64,000 bases of DNA, taken from positions 1 through 64,000 of the forward strand of contig ONFO01000021.1 of the NCBI GenBank assembly GCA_900317155.1, read 5' to 3'. A program made the position numbers and the translations under genes. The notes below the pieces were generated by a model. It searched no databases, was not told the DNA's origin, and saw only the letters and a program-made list of their open reading frames with translations. Source of the DNA: an uncultured Bacteroidales bacterium (lineage in GTDB: Bacteria; Bacteroidota; Bacteroidia; Bacteroidales; F082). The stretch's first letter is position 1, and every line of letters begins with the position of its first letter. Of the stretch, positions 24,793 through 33,601 are shown piece after piece.

Positions 24793-27315
24793 TCAAAACT
24801 CCATCACCAACTTCACGTTGACATACCTTGGTGTCAAATAATTAGGGGCACCGTACTGAATGTTGTCGATGTACTTCACCCAAGTGTAGGAAATGACATT
24901 GGGAATGTTGAGCAGGTTGAAGACATCCACGCTGACATACATATTCCGGATATATCGCAACGGGTTGTCTTTGCTGAAACTGCTGGCCTCGCTGATGAGT
25001 TGCTTGCTGAAGCCGATGTCGACGCGGCGATAGGATTGGTAACGTGTGGAAGGGTAATAAAAGTCCGAGTTGTCGCTGTTGACAGGGAGACCCATGCCAA
25101 AGGTTAGGGTCATATTGACGCGCCAAGTCGGGAAATTAGGAATGTAGTCCTGGAAAAACAGCGAGAAATTGACCAGCTGATGGGATGGCCGATAGTGCCA
25201 ACCTAAGGAAACCGTGTCGGCCACTTGGTCGTCGGTATGGTTATAGAAAGGCAGCAGTTTCCCTTCGGCATCCACCAGATAATAGTCACCACGAATGTCT
25301 TCCTTGGTCTGCATAAGGGAGAGACTTGCCCAACTGTCGATGCCTTTCACAAACTCTCCATTCACTTTGAAGTCAAGACCTGTTGCATAGGCCTTGGCCG
25401 ACTGGTCGGCATAATAACGAATACGCACGTTGTCGACGTCGTAGGGAATCACGTGGGTGAACCATTTGAAATAGGCCTCTGAAGTAAGGATGAAAGGTCG
25501 GTTGAAGGCACGAAACTTGAAATCATTGCCCGCCACGATTTGATAGGATTGCTGGGCCTTGGCATCTTTGAAGAGGCTGCCGTTGCGGTTGCGTATTTCA
25601 CGATAGAACGGGGTTTGGTTATATACGCCACCCGAAAGGCGATAAACAGTTTCATTCTTCCTGCTTTCAGGCTTGTAGGCTATCCCCGCCCTTGGACTGA
25701 CGTACACCTTATTATTATAGCCCCAATAGTTAGCCCTCAAACCGCCTGTGATGACAATCTCGCCCTTGTCTTGATAGGGGATGGTCCAAGAATTTTGCAC
25801 GAATCCATCCAAGTTATTCACGGAAAGTAGATTGTGTGCCTTGTGTGTGAAGTCCATGCTAATTTCGGGCAACACGTCGGGATAGCCTCCAATCACATCG
25901 GGGACATGGGGGAGGGTATAGCCTGCTGAATCCATCATCTGCCATTCGTCCACCACATCGTCTATTTCCTGATGCTGGAAACGGATACCCCATTTCAACA
26001 GACTGTTGTCGAAGGCATAAAGCCCTTTATGGTCAAGGTTGTAGACTTGGGCATAGAATCCGTTGCGTGCATGTTTGATCATGGTGCCAACTTCGTGGTT
26101 TTCGATGACTTCGCCAAAACTCTCCGAGCCGATAGAAGTGTTTCGGATGCCAAAGAAATATTGTTCCTGAATGTCGAAGGTTTCCACCTCATAAGTCGAG
26201 TATGCTGAGGCAATCCACTTCAGATTTAAGTCTTTATTAGGTTTGTACGACAAGGTCAAGGCACCGAGCCCCGTGGTGTAGTCGTCGATTTCCTGACCGT
26301 CGAAGTAGACGTTCACTTGGAAAGGGAAATCATAGGTGCCACCGTTGATCTTGGCATTCTGTGGAACGAGCATATAACGGTTCTTGGAAAAATAACCCAA
26401 GAAAGACAAATCCCACTTGTCGTTGAATTTGTAGTCCAACAAGGTCTGGGCATCGGTGAAATTGGGCTTGTAGTCTCCCTTGGTGCTCATCATGCCAAGA
26501 GCCAATGATGGGTTTTTGTATCGTGCACCAACCAAATAGCTGAATTTTTCGTTTTTCGTTGCACCTTCTACGTGGGCTTCGGCCCCCAGAAGGCTCAAAT
26601 TTAATGAAGCAGCAGTCTCGCTAGGAGTTTTATACGTCACGTCCAAAACAGACGACATTTTGTCGCCGTATTCTGCGGCGAAGCCTCCAGCCGAAAACTC
26701 GATGTTGGATACTAGCTGGGAATTGACGAAGCTTAGGCCTTCTTGCTGCCCTGAACTGACGAGGAAGGGACGGTAAATCTCGATGCCGTTGACATAAATC
26801 AGGTTCTCGTCGAAGTTGCCTCCACGAACGCGGTATTGTGAGCTCAGTTCGTTGTTCGAAACCACACCGGGCAAGGTCTTGATGAGGGTTTCCACGCCTC
26901 CGCCCATCGAGGGCAACAAGGTGGCTTGCTTGGCGTTGAGGCGCGTCAGGCTTGAAGCTTCTGTGCCACGGTCGCTGATGACGGCATCGGGCAACACCGT
27001 GGACGAGGAATGCAGCACCATGTCAAGTTTCCGTTTCTCGCCTTTCTTCAAACGTACAGTCGTTTGCTTCTGTTCATAGCCGATGAAGGAAAAATGGATG
27101 GTCCAAGTGCTGTCCGAAAGCAACGATAGTTCATAATAGCCTCTTGAGTCTGTCGTATAGCCCACCAACAGTTCGGGGACAACCACGTTGGCCATCTCGA
27201 TAGGATGACCTAACTCGTCAATGACCTTACCATAGACCGTGCCAATAGGCAGCTGCTGGGCCATAGCTGTCAGGGAAAAGAACAATAATGATATGAGGAT
27301 GAACTTTGTTCGCAT
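24793..27315 (-). CDS. TonB-dependent receptor with carboxypeptidase-regulatory-like domain
   Basis: 840 residues: signal peptide (MRTKFILISLLFFSLTAMAQ), an Ig-like carboxypeptidase-D regulatory domain (GTVYGKVIDELGHPIEMANV), a plug domain (VETLIKTLPGVVSNNELSSQYR, LIYVNGIEIYRPF), then a large beta barrel ending VNVKLVMEF with a terminal Phe. It imports a substrate across the outer membrane using TonB energy. No SusD homologue or TonB-linked operon is adjacent, so it is a stand-alone receptor with unknown ligand. ATG at 27315 is chosen from the signal peptide. It lies just after the rpmB terminator. Confidence 0.93.
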   Translation of the reverse strand: MRTKFILISLLFFSLTAMAQQLPIGTVYGKVIDELGHPIEMANVVVPELLVGYTTDSRGYYELSLLSDSTWTIHFSFIGYEQKQTTVRLKKGEKRKLDMVLHSSSTVLPDAVISDRGTEASSLTRLNAKQATLLPSMGGGVETLIKTLPGVVSNNELSSQYRVRGGNFDENLIYVNGIEIYRPFLVSSGQQEGLSFVNSQLVSNIEFSAGGFAAEYGDKMSSVLDVTYKTPSETAASLNLSLLGAEAHVEGATKNEKFSYLVGARYKNPSLALGMMSTKGDYKPNFTDAQTLLDYKFNDKWDLSFLGYFSKNRYMLVPQNAKINGGTYDFPFQVNVYFDGQEIDDYTTGLGALTLSYKPNKDLNLKWIASAYSTYEVETFDIQEQYFFGIRNTSIGSESFGEVIENHEVGTMIKHARNGFYAQVYNLDHKGLYAFDNSLLKWGIRFQHQEIDDVVDEWQMMDSAGYTLPHVPDVIGGYPDVLPEISMDFTHKAHNLLSVNNLDGFVQNSWTIPYQDKGEIVITGGLRANYWGYNNKVYVSPRAGIAYKPESRKNETVYRLSGGVYNQTPFYREIRNRNGSLFKDAKAQQSYQIVAGNDFKFRAFNRPFILTSEAYFKWFTHVIPYDVDNVRIRYYADQSAKAYATGLDFKVNGEFVKGIDSWASLSLMQTKEDIRGDYYLVDAEGKLLPFYNHTDDQVADTVSLGWHYRPSHQLVNFSLFFQDYIPNFPTWRVNMTLTFGMGLPVNSDNSDFYYPSTRYQSYRRVDIGFSKQLISEASSFSKDNPLRYIRNMYVSVDVFNLLNIPNVISYTWVKYIDNIQYGAPNYLTPRYVNVKLVMEF

Positions 27316-27379
27316 GAAGGGATAACTGAAATAGTCAGGAATTATTATCTGACGCGTCCGATTTGAGGCAGGTTCAAAC

Positions 27380-27411
27380 AAAAAAAGCCGCTGCGCAAGG
27401 CACAGCAGCTC
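27380..27411 (-). terminator. rho-independent terminator of rpmB
   Basis: AGCtGCTG / CAGCgGCT stem followed by TTTTTTTG on the minus strand. Confidence 0.8.
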
Positions 27412-27435
27412 TGATATTTCACATCGGCAATGAAA

Positions 27436-27678
27436 TTACCAACGTTCGAGGTTGCCCTTTTCGGACGCATCCATGATGGCTTGGTAAACGCCCTTCTTGT
27501 TGATGGTGCGCATGCCAGCGGCTGAGACCTTCAGCACAATCCATTCATCCCATTCCGGAACATAGAACTTCTTGATTTTCAAATTCGGTTCAAACGTTCT
27601 CTTCGTCCTCTTGTTGGAGTGAGAAACATTGTTGCCGTGCATGACCTTTTTTCCTGTAATTTGACAAACTTTTGACAT
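27436..27678 (-). CDS. rpmB: 50S ribosomal protein L28
   Basis: 80 residues, starting [21 protein letters not shown], with the basic [13 protein letters not shown] segment. It is a structural protein of the large ribosomal subunit. In many Bacteroidales rpmB is followed by rpmG and a DUF4295 gene; here neither follows and a terminator comes directly after. GGATAAAG upstream of the ATG may help ribosome binding. Confidence 0.97.
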   Translation of the reverse strand: MSKVCQITGKKVMHGNNVSHSNKRTKRTFEPNLKIKKFYVPEWDEWIVLKVSAAGMRTINKKGVYQAIMDASEKGNLERW

Positions 27679-27726
27679 GACTCTTTATCCTTTATTATTT
27701 ATACTTGTCTTTTTTCTAACGGGCTG

Positions 27727-27734
27727 CAAAAATA
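27727..27734 (-). promoter_or_regulatory. -7 box of rpmB
   Basis: TATTTTTG on the minus strand, followed by CAGCC, 48 bases ahead of the ATG. Confidence 0.6.
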
Positions 27735-27809
27735 CAAATTTTTTCGTTTCAAAACCCATTTCCGAAAAAATTGCATCAAAAAAACTGCAAACACCTTACT
27801 TTTCATAGT

Positions 27810-28718
27810 TCAACTTCTCATATGAATGTCCATTTGCGGGAATGGGATGTTCAAACCCTCGGTGGCGAAGGTCTTGTACACCTTTTCGTTCATGCTGAAA
27901 AACACTGGCCAGTAGTCAGCCGAATTGACCCAGGCACGCACGGTGATGTCGACTGAGCTGTTGTTGAGCTTACCCAGTTCGATGAAAGGCTCTGGTGACT
28001 TTAGGATACGCTGGTCTGCGTCCAACAGCCCTCGCAAGACGGTCTTGGCTTTGTCGTAGTCGTCGCCATAAGAGATGGAAAACACCCAGTCGACGCGGCG
28101 GGTTGGTTGCTTCGAGTAGTTGGTCATCACGCCTGTGGCAAGGGCACCATTGGGTAAGATGACTTCTTTGTTGTCGGTGGTCAGAAGATGGGTGTTGAAG
28201 ATTTGTATCTCGCTTACAATGCCCTCGTAGCCTTGTGAAGCGATGAAGTCGCCTACCTTGAACGGCCTGAACATGATGATGAGCACACCACCGGCGAAAT
28301 TCTGTAAGGTGCCGCCTAGCGACATGCCGACAGCCAATCCCGCCGAGGCCAACAGCGCCACCAGCGAAGAAGTGTTGATGCCCAAAATGCCTATGATGGC
28401 GATAATCAGAATGAAATAGAGCAGCACCGAGACCAAGTTCGACAAAAAGCTGTGGAGCGTGGCATCGCCATGACGGCTCATCAACCCGTTGGCCATCCAT
28501 TTCTTGACCAACTTGATGACCCAACGACCGAGAAGTAGTACAACGATGGCGGCTAAGATTTTTAGACCAAATGGAACAAGGTAGGTCTTCACCAAATCGG
28601 GCAGCCATTCCGATACGGGTGTCGTGGTCAGTTTTTGGATACTTTCGGTCATCGTAGTGAGTGCGGAGGTGTCTTGTATTGTTTCCGTTACTTGGGTGGT
28701 AATGCTGTCATTTTCCAT
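27810..28718 (-). CDS. small-conductance mechanosensitive channel (MscS family)
   Basis: 302 residues. A hydrophilic N-terminus, three membrane helices (FGLKILAAIVVLLLGRWVI; LVSVLLYFILIIAIIGILG; LVALLASAGLAVGMSLGGTL, the pore-lining Gly/Ala helix), then the beta domain (RPFKVGDFIASQGYEGIV ... LPNGALATGVMTNYS) and C-terminal domain. It releases osmolytes on hypo-osmotic shock. The ATG at 28718 is used because a -7 box (28740) lies inside the longer frame. It diverges from the exosortase-like gene. Confidence 0.94.
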   Translation of the reverse strand: MENDSITTQVTETIQDTSALTTMTESIQKLTTTPVSEWLPDLVKTYLVPFGLKILAAIVVLLLGRWVIKLVKKWMANGLMSRHGDATLHSFLSNLVSVLLYFILIIAIIGILGINTSSLVALLASAGLAVGMSLGGTLQNFAGGVLIIMFRPFKVGDFIASQGYEGIVSEIQIFNTHLLTTDNKEVILPNGALATGVMTNYSKQPTRRVDWVFSISYGDDYDKAKTVLRGLLDADQRILKSPEPFIELGKLNNSSVDITVRAWVNSADYWPVFFSMNEKVYKTFATEGLNIPFPQMDIHMRS

Positions 28719-28739
28719 ATTTCCATTATTTTTGGGGTG

Positions 28740-28747
28740 CAAAGGTA
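28740..28747 (-). promoter_or_regulatory. -7 box of the MscS gene
   Basis: TACCTTTG on the minus strand, 21 bases ahead of the ATG at 28718. Confidence 0.6.
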
Positions 28748-28792
28748 CGGATAATTCAATTATTTCGTAATTTCGCACCAAATTTTTCGTCC

Positions 28793-29389
28793 ATGAATCT
28801 TAAGGACATCAAATCTTATTGCAAAGATCCGAAGAATCGCAACACAGTCAATGTGGGGTTGTTTATCGTGCTAATCATCAGCTTCCACTTCATCTATTTG
28901 GGGTGGCAAGCCTTGGATTATTGGCCCGTCGAGAAATGGGTCAACCAGCTGATGGTCTGGTCTGTCAATATGTTGTATAGCCAAGCATGTTGGGTGCTCG
29001 ATCATGTTTTCCACATCGATTTGACAACGATTTCCTCGGCGAGATTGCTGGCTACTACAAACAGCGAAGGTGGTTGGGCTCGAGTCGTCATCGCACCGGA
29101 ATGTGCCAGCCTGAAGCAATGGATGCATTGGATTTTCCTCATGGTGCTCTTTCCTGGTCCATGGAAACATAAACTGTGGTATATCCCCATTGGGTTGGTC
29201 ATCATCGAGTGGACGAATGTCATTCGTATCTGCGGTATATTGATGATGCAGATACCCTGGCCCAATAGTTTCCATATCGCACATGACTATATATTTAAGG
29301 TGTTTTTCTACTTTGTCATCTTCCTCATGTGGGTGCTTTGGGTGGAGAAATTCTATAATCCGACATTAAAAGCTAAACAACATGAATAA
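28793..29389 (+). CDS. exosortase/archaeosortase family protein
   Basis: 198 residues, several membrane helices. The exosortase catalytic set is visible in order: Cys104 in APECASLKQW, Arg145 in TNVIRICGIL, and His164 (or His161) in FHIAHDYIFKVFFYF, each next to a membrane helix. Exosortases are integral-membrane cysteine transpeptidases that cut C-terminal sorting tails (PEP-CTERM and similar). The short length and the FLMWVLWVE ending resemble the XrtF-type proteins of Bacteroidetes. No PEP-CTERM-like substrate or exopolysaccharide gene lies nearby. It overlaps the next gene by 8 bases, so the ROK kinase is translationally coupled. It lacks the fused extra domain of longer exosortases. Confidence 0.8.
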   Translation: MNLKDIKSYCKDPKNRNTVNVGLFIVLIISFHFIYLGWQALDYWPVEKWVNQLMVWSVNMLYSQACWVLDHVFHIDLTTISSARLLATTNSEGGWARVVIAPECASLKQWMHWIFLMVLFPGPWKHKLWYIPIGLVIIEWTNVIRICGILMMQIPWPNSFHIAHDYIFKVFFYFVIFLMWVLWVEKFYNPTLKAKQHE

Positions 29390-30479
29390 CAATCCTATCA
29401 TCTTCATCCTCGACGCTGGCGGCACGGGCTTCAAGTTCTCGGCCGTGCAAGACTGGCACGAAATCATCGAACCTTTCACCATTCCTTCGGCAGCTCCCAC
29501 GCTGGAAGAAGTGCTTCAAAAACTCATCACGGGCTTCCATGAATGTGAGACTCGCTGTGGCGCCAAGGCGGCTGCCATCAGCTTCTGCTTCCCTGGTCCT
29601 GCCGATTATCCTAACGGCATCATCGGCGACTTGGAGAACCTTCCCACATTCCAAGGCGGAGTGCCGCTGAAAGCCATGCTCGAGAACGAATTCCATGTGC
29701 CCGTCTACATCAACAACGACGGCGACCTGTTTGCTTACGGCGAAGCCCTAAACGGCTTGCTGCCCGAAGTGAACAAACTGCTTGAACAGCAACGCAACCC
29801 GAAACGCTACAAGAACCTGTTAGGTGTCACCATCGGCACGGGTTTTGGCGGCGGCATAGTTATTAATAAGGTGTTGCTCAACGGCGACAACTCGGCAGGC
29901 GGTGAAATCAACCGTCACCGCAACCCGCTCTACCCCACCACCAGTGCCGAAGACAGCATCAGCATCCGAGCCGTGCGCCGCGTGTATGGCCGCGAGGCTG
30001 GCATCGAGTTCGATAAAACACCGCATCCCTACGACATCTACAAGATAGCCATGGGACAGCTGCCTGGCGACAAGGAAGCAGCCTTGAAGTCGTGGAATGA
30101 AATGGCCACAGCCTTGGCCGATGTGTTGGCCAACGCCATTTCGCTCATCGATGGCATCATCGTCATCGGCGGTGGTCTGTCAGGAGCTTGGCCTGTCTTC
30201 ATGCCCATGCTAATCAAAAAGATGAACGAGCCCTTTACTGGCCTCAAGGACGGTCACTCATTCAGCCGAATGGAGACCGAAGCTTATAACCTAATGGATG
30301 CGCAGGAAATGATTCGCTTCACTGAAAAGTCGGGAAAGATGGTCAAAGTACCCTTCAGTGAACAGTCGGTATGGTATGACCCGACCAAGCGCGTCGGTGT
30401 TGGCATTACCAAGCTCGGCACATCCTCAGCAGTGGCTATTGGCGCGTATGCCTTTGCCTTGGAACAGCTGAAAAACTGA
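29382..30479 (+). CDS. ROK family sugar kinase (atypical)
   Basis: 365 residues. The phosphate-1 motif DAGGTGFKFS and GVTIGTGFGGGIVINK, with the ATP site LIDGIIVIGGGLSGAW, mark the ROK/ASKHA fold. The usual ROK zinc motif CxCGxxGCxE after GGEI is absent: the sequence reads SAGGEINRHRNPLYPTT. It probably phosphorylates a hexose or N-acyl hexosamine, but substrate and activity are uncertain because of the missing motif. Coupled to the exosortase-like gene by an 8-base overlap, an association I cannot explain. Confidence 0.85.
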   Translation: MNNNPIIFILDAGGTGFKFSAVQDWHEIIEPFTIPSAAPTLEEVLQKLITGFHECETRCGAKAAAISFCFPGPADYPNGIIGDLENLPTFQGGVPLKAMLENEFHVPVYINNDGDLFAYGEALNGLLPEVNKLLEQQRNPKRYKNLLGVTIGTGFGGGIVINKVLLNGDNSAGGEINRHRNPLYPTTSAEDSISIRAVRRVYGREAGIEFDKTPHPYDIYKIAMGQLPGDKEAALKSWNEMATALADVLANAISLIDGIIVIGGGLSGAWPVFMPMLIKKMNEPFTGLKDGHSFSRMETEAYNLMDAQEMIRFTEKSGKMVKVPFSEQSVWYDPTKRVGVGITKLGTSSAVAIGAYAFALEQLKN

Positions 30480-30717
30480 TATCCTCATGTAGAGATGTTT
30501 AAAAAAACGTCCCTGCAGCGTGCCATTTTTTGTCGTTTTTCCATATCCTTTTGACTATCAAAAAGGAAAAATTTATCAACAGTGATTGTTGATAAATAAC
30601 TGCCCGAGAAAGCGATTTTTTCAGGCGGGATACCTCTTTCTTTGCTAATTTCGCAAGTTGAAAAAGGACGAGTGGAATTTTGTTGCTTTTGCTTGTAACT
30701 CAATAATTATTAGGAAG
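30480..30717. other. nrdJ upstream region
   Basis: It holds a degenerate palindrome GTAGAGATGTTT/AAACGTCCCTGC at about 30489-30515, an imperfect TCCTTTTGA/TCAAAAAGGA inverted repeat (30546-30567) and the TTTATCAACA inverted repeat at 30572-30596. No clear B12 riboswitch was recognised. No intact gene is supported. Confidence 0.5.
30572..30596. promoter_or_regulatory. inverted pair of DnaA-box-like sites upstream of nrdJ
   Basis: TTTATCAACA (30572-30581), five bases, then TGTTGATAAA (30587-30596): a perfect 10-bp inverted repeat. Each arm contains TTATCAACA, one base from the DnaA box TTATCCACA. It could bind DnaA or another regulator, or form an RNA hairpin. Confidence 0.5.
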
Positions 30718-33501
30718 ATGAAATCAAATCATACTCAAAAGGAATTTGAGGGAGACTTGTTTAGCAGCCTTGAGGAAGTGCAGCTTGTTCAACCGGAAGC
30801 CAATCCATATGACAAGATCATCGAATCGCGGAAAAACGCCACTTTTGCCGCTGAACAGATCGAACGTCAGGACGAGGTGCAAGTGGTTGACAAAGCCGTG
30901 CCTCAAGAGATGCAGAAAGAGTCTGTTGCCGAAGAAAAGCCGACGATCGAATACCATGCCCATCCTATTGAGGAGGTAAAAGCCGCTGCCAAGGAATATT
31001 TCCATGGTGATGCCTTGGCGGGTGACGTGTGGGCCAACAAATACGCTCTGAAGGACAGTGATGGCAACACATACGAGCTTACTCCCGATGAGATGCACCA
31101 TCGTATCGCCCGCGAGATTGCCCGCATCGAACGGCGTTATCCCAACCCGATGAAGGAAGAGGATATTTATGAGGTGTTGAAGGACTTCCGTTACATCGTG
31201 CCGCAGGGCAGTCCCATGGCTGGCATAGGCAACTCTTTCCAGATTTCTTCCTTGTCGAACTGCTTTGTCATCGGCAACAACGGCAACTCCGACTCATACG
31301 GTGGCATCATGAAGACCGACCAGGAGCAGGTGCAACTGATGAAACGCCGTGGTGGTGTGGGTCACGACCTGTCACATATCCGTCCCGCAGGCAGCCCGGT
31401 CAAGAACTGTGCCTTGACTTCCACGGGTGTCGTTCCCTTCATGGAGCGTTTTTCCAACTCAACGAAGGAAGTCGCTCAGGATGGTCGACGCGGTGCCTTG
31501 ATGATGAGCATCAGCATCAAACACCCCGATTCGGAAGCTTTCATCGATGCCAAGATGACGGAGGGCCGCATCACCAACGCCAACGTGTCGGTGCGTCTTA
31601 CAGATGAGTTCATGCAGTGCGTCAAAGAAGGCAAGCCTTTCATTCAACAATATCCTATTGATTCCCCGACACCGAAATACACTAAAGAGATTGATGCCCG
31701 AGCTTTGTGGAACAAAATCATCCACAATGCATGGAAGTCGGCAGAACCTGGTGTGATGTTCTGGGACACTATCATCCGCGAGTCCATCCCCGATTGCTAT
31801 GCCGACCTCGGTTTCAAGACGTTGAGCACCAACCCCTGCGGTGAGATTCCGCTCTGCGCCTACGACAGTTGCCGTCTGTTGGCTATCAATCTCTACAGTT
31901 ATGTTGATCATCCTTTCACGCCTGAAGCTCGCTTCAACCACCAACTGTTCTCGAAGCATGTGGCCATCGCTCAGCGCATGATGGACGACATCGTTGACCT
32001 TGAAATAGAGAAGGTGGACACCATTTTGGCCAAAATTGCCTCCGACCCCGAGGACGACGAAGTGAAGCGTACTGAGGTCAACCTGTGGAAGAACATCAAG
32101 GAGAAGTGTCTGCAAGGTCGTCGCACGGGTATCGGTATCACTGCCGAGGGTGACATGCTGGCCGCTTTGGGCAAACGATATGCTTCCGACGAAGCCATTG
32201 CCTTCTCAACAGAGATCCAGAAACTATTGGCTTACAACGCTTACCGTTCATCAGTCAACTTGGCTGAAGAACGTGGCAAGTTCCCGATGTACGATGCCAA
32301 GCGCGAGGAGAACAACCCCTTCATCAAGCGCCTGCGTGCCTTGGATGAAGACCTTTACCAGAAGATGTGCCGCGTAGGTCGCCGCAATATCGCCATGTTG
32401 ACCATCGCCCCGACAGGCACTGTCAGCATCTGTACGCAGACCACCTCGGGCATCGAGCCCGTCTTCATGGTGGCTTACAAGCGCCGCCGCAAGGTGAACG
32501 CCAACGACAAGGATGTCCATGTCACCTTCACCGATGTGACCGGTAACTCGTTCGAGGAATACAATGTGTTCCACCATAAGTTCATCACATGGCTTGAGGT
32601 GAATGGCTACAATGTGGATGAGGTGCTGCAATATGACGATGAGAAGCTCAACGCAGTCATCGCCAAGTCGCCTTATTACAAGGCTACTGCCAACGACATC
32701 GATTGGGTGAACAAAGTAAGGATGCAGGGCGCGATGCAGAAATGGGTCGACCATAGCATCAGTGTTACTGTAAACGTGCCTAAGGAGACAACGGAGGAGC
32801 TTGTCAGTCAAATCTATATGACAGCTTGGGAGAGCGGCTGCAAAGGCATGACCATATACCGCGATGGCTCACGCGACGGTGTGTTGGTCTCGAAGGACGA
32901 GAAGAAAGAGGAGAAGAAGGTGGAGGCTCAAGACGGTGCTCGCCCTGACGATATTCACGAAAACTCCGCCCCGCCCAGACCTAAAGAGTTGGAGTGTGAT
33001 GTGGTCCGTTTCCAGAACAACTACGAGAAATGGATTGCTTTCGTCGGCAAACTGCATGGCAAACCTTATGAGATTTTCTTGGGCAAAGCTGAAGACTTTT
33101 TCTTGCCGCCATACGTCGATAAAGGCGTGATTATCAAGGAGAAGATTAAAGGTGAAGCCACGCGTTATGACTTCCGCTACACTGATAAAGACGGTTATGA
33201 TGTGATGATGCAAGGCCTGTCGCGCTCATTTGACAAGGAGTATTGGAATTATGCCAAGCTGATTTCAGGTATTCTGCGTCATGGCATGCCCATCCAATAT
33301 GTGATAGAATTGGTTCAGAATCTCAACGTGGAGGAAGAAAGTATCAACACGTGGAAGAATGGCATAGCACGTGCCTTAAAGAAATACGTTCCTGACGGCA
33401 TGGTCGATGAGAAAGAAAAATGCCCCACCTGCGGCGAGAAGCTCGTATTTGAGGACGGCTGTAAGCATTGCCGTAACTGCGGATATTCCAAGTGTGGGTA
33501 A
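30718..33501 (+). CDS. nrdJ: adenosylcobalamin-dependent (class II) ribonucleotide reductase
   Basis: 927 residues. The N-terminal about 90 residues are a charged extension. The catalytic barrel shows the disulfide/active-site Cys (SSLSNCFVIGN), GGVGHDLSHIRPAGSPV, the NPCGEIPL signature with catalytic Cys and Glu, and APTGTVSICTQTTSGIEP. A TSCPD-type domain and a C-terminal four-Cys zinc-ribbon region (CPTCGEKL ... CKHCRNCGYSKCG) follow. It makes deoxyribonucleotides from NDP/NTP independently of oxygen using vitamin B12. It matters here because the class III nrdD at 52.3 kb appears broken. ATG at 30718 is chosen because GGAAG precedes it and the longer frame has no family match. Confidence 0.95.
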   Translation: MKSNHTQKEFEGDLFSSLEEVQLVQPEANPYDKIIESRKNATFAAEQIERQDEVQVVDKAVPQEMQKESVAEEKPTIEYHAHPIEEVKAAAKEYFHGDALAGDVWANKYALKDSDGNTYELTPDEMHHRIAREIARIERRYPNPMKEEDIYEVLKDFRYIVPQGSPMAGIGNSFQISSLSNCFVIGNNGNSDSYGGIMKTDQEQVQLMKRRGGVGHDLSHIRPAGSPVKNCALTSTGVVPFMERFSNSTKEVAQDGRRGALMMSISIKHPDSEAFIDAKMTEGRITNANVSVRLTDEFMQCVKEGKPFIQQYPIDSPTPKYTKEIDARALWNKIIHNAWKSAEPGVMFWDTIIRESIPDCYADLGFKTLSTNPCGEIPLCAYDSCRLLAINLYSYVDHPFTPEARFNHQLFSKHVAIAQRMMDDIVDLEIEKVDTILAKIASDPEDDEVKRTEVNLWKNIKEKCLQGRRTGIGITAEGDMLAALGKRYASDEAIAFSTEIQKLLAYNAYRSSVNLAEERGKFPMYDAKREENNPFIKRLRALDEDLYQKMCRVGRRNIAMLTIAPTGTVSICTQTTSGIEPVFMVAYKRRRKVNANDKDVHVTFTDVTGNSFEEYNVFHHKFITWLEVNGYNVDEVLQYDDEKLNAVIAKSPYYKATANDIDWVNKVRMQGAMQKWVDHSISVTVNVPKETTEELVSQIYMTAWESGCKGMTIYRDGSRDGVLVSKDEKKEEKKVEAQDGARPDDIHENSAPPRPKELECDVVRFQNNYEKWIAFVGKLHGKPYEIFLGKAEDFFLPPYVDKGVIIKEKIKGEATRYDFRYTDKDGYDVMMQGLSRSFDKEYWNYAKLISGILRHGMPIQYVIELVQNLNVEEESINTWKNGIARALKKYVPDGMVDEKEKCPTCGEKLVFEDGCKHCRNCGYSKCG

Positions 33502-33542
33502 ACCAGTATGAAAACAGTTGTTTTTTTATCTTCATAATGGCG

Positions 33543-33576
33543 AGAGGGTGTGTCAGTATTGGCACACCCTCTTTTT
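33543..33576 (+). terminator. rho-independent terminator of nrdJ
   Basis: GAGGGTGTG / CACACCCTC stem followed by TTTTT on the plus strand, about 45 bases after the nrdJ stop. Confidence 0.85.
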
Positions 33577-33601
33577 ATCCGTATCATTTGTTCTTATTTA
33601 G

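Noticed and set aside
30485-30703. 72-codon minus-strand frame before nrdJ
   Set aside because: Lies in a regulatory and repeat region, overlaps palindromes and has no family features.
30480-30717. Cobalamin riboswitch before the B12-dependent reductase
   Set aside because: No B12-box-like core or suitable long fold could be recognised in the region.
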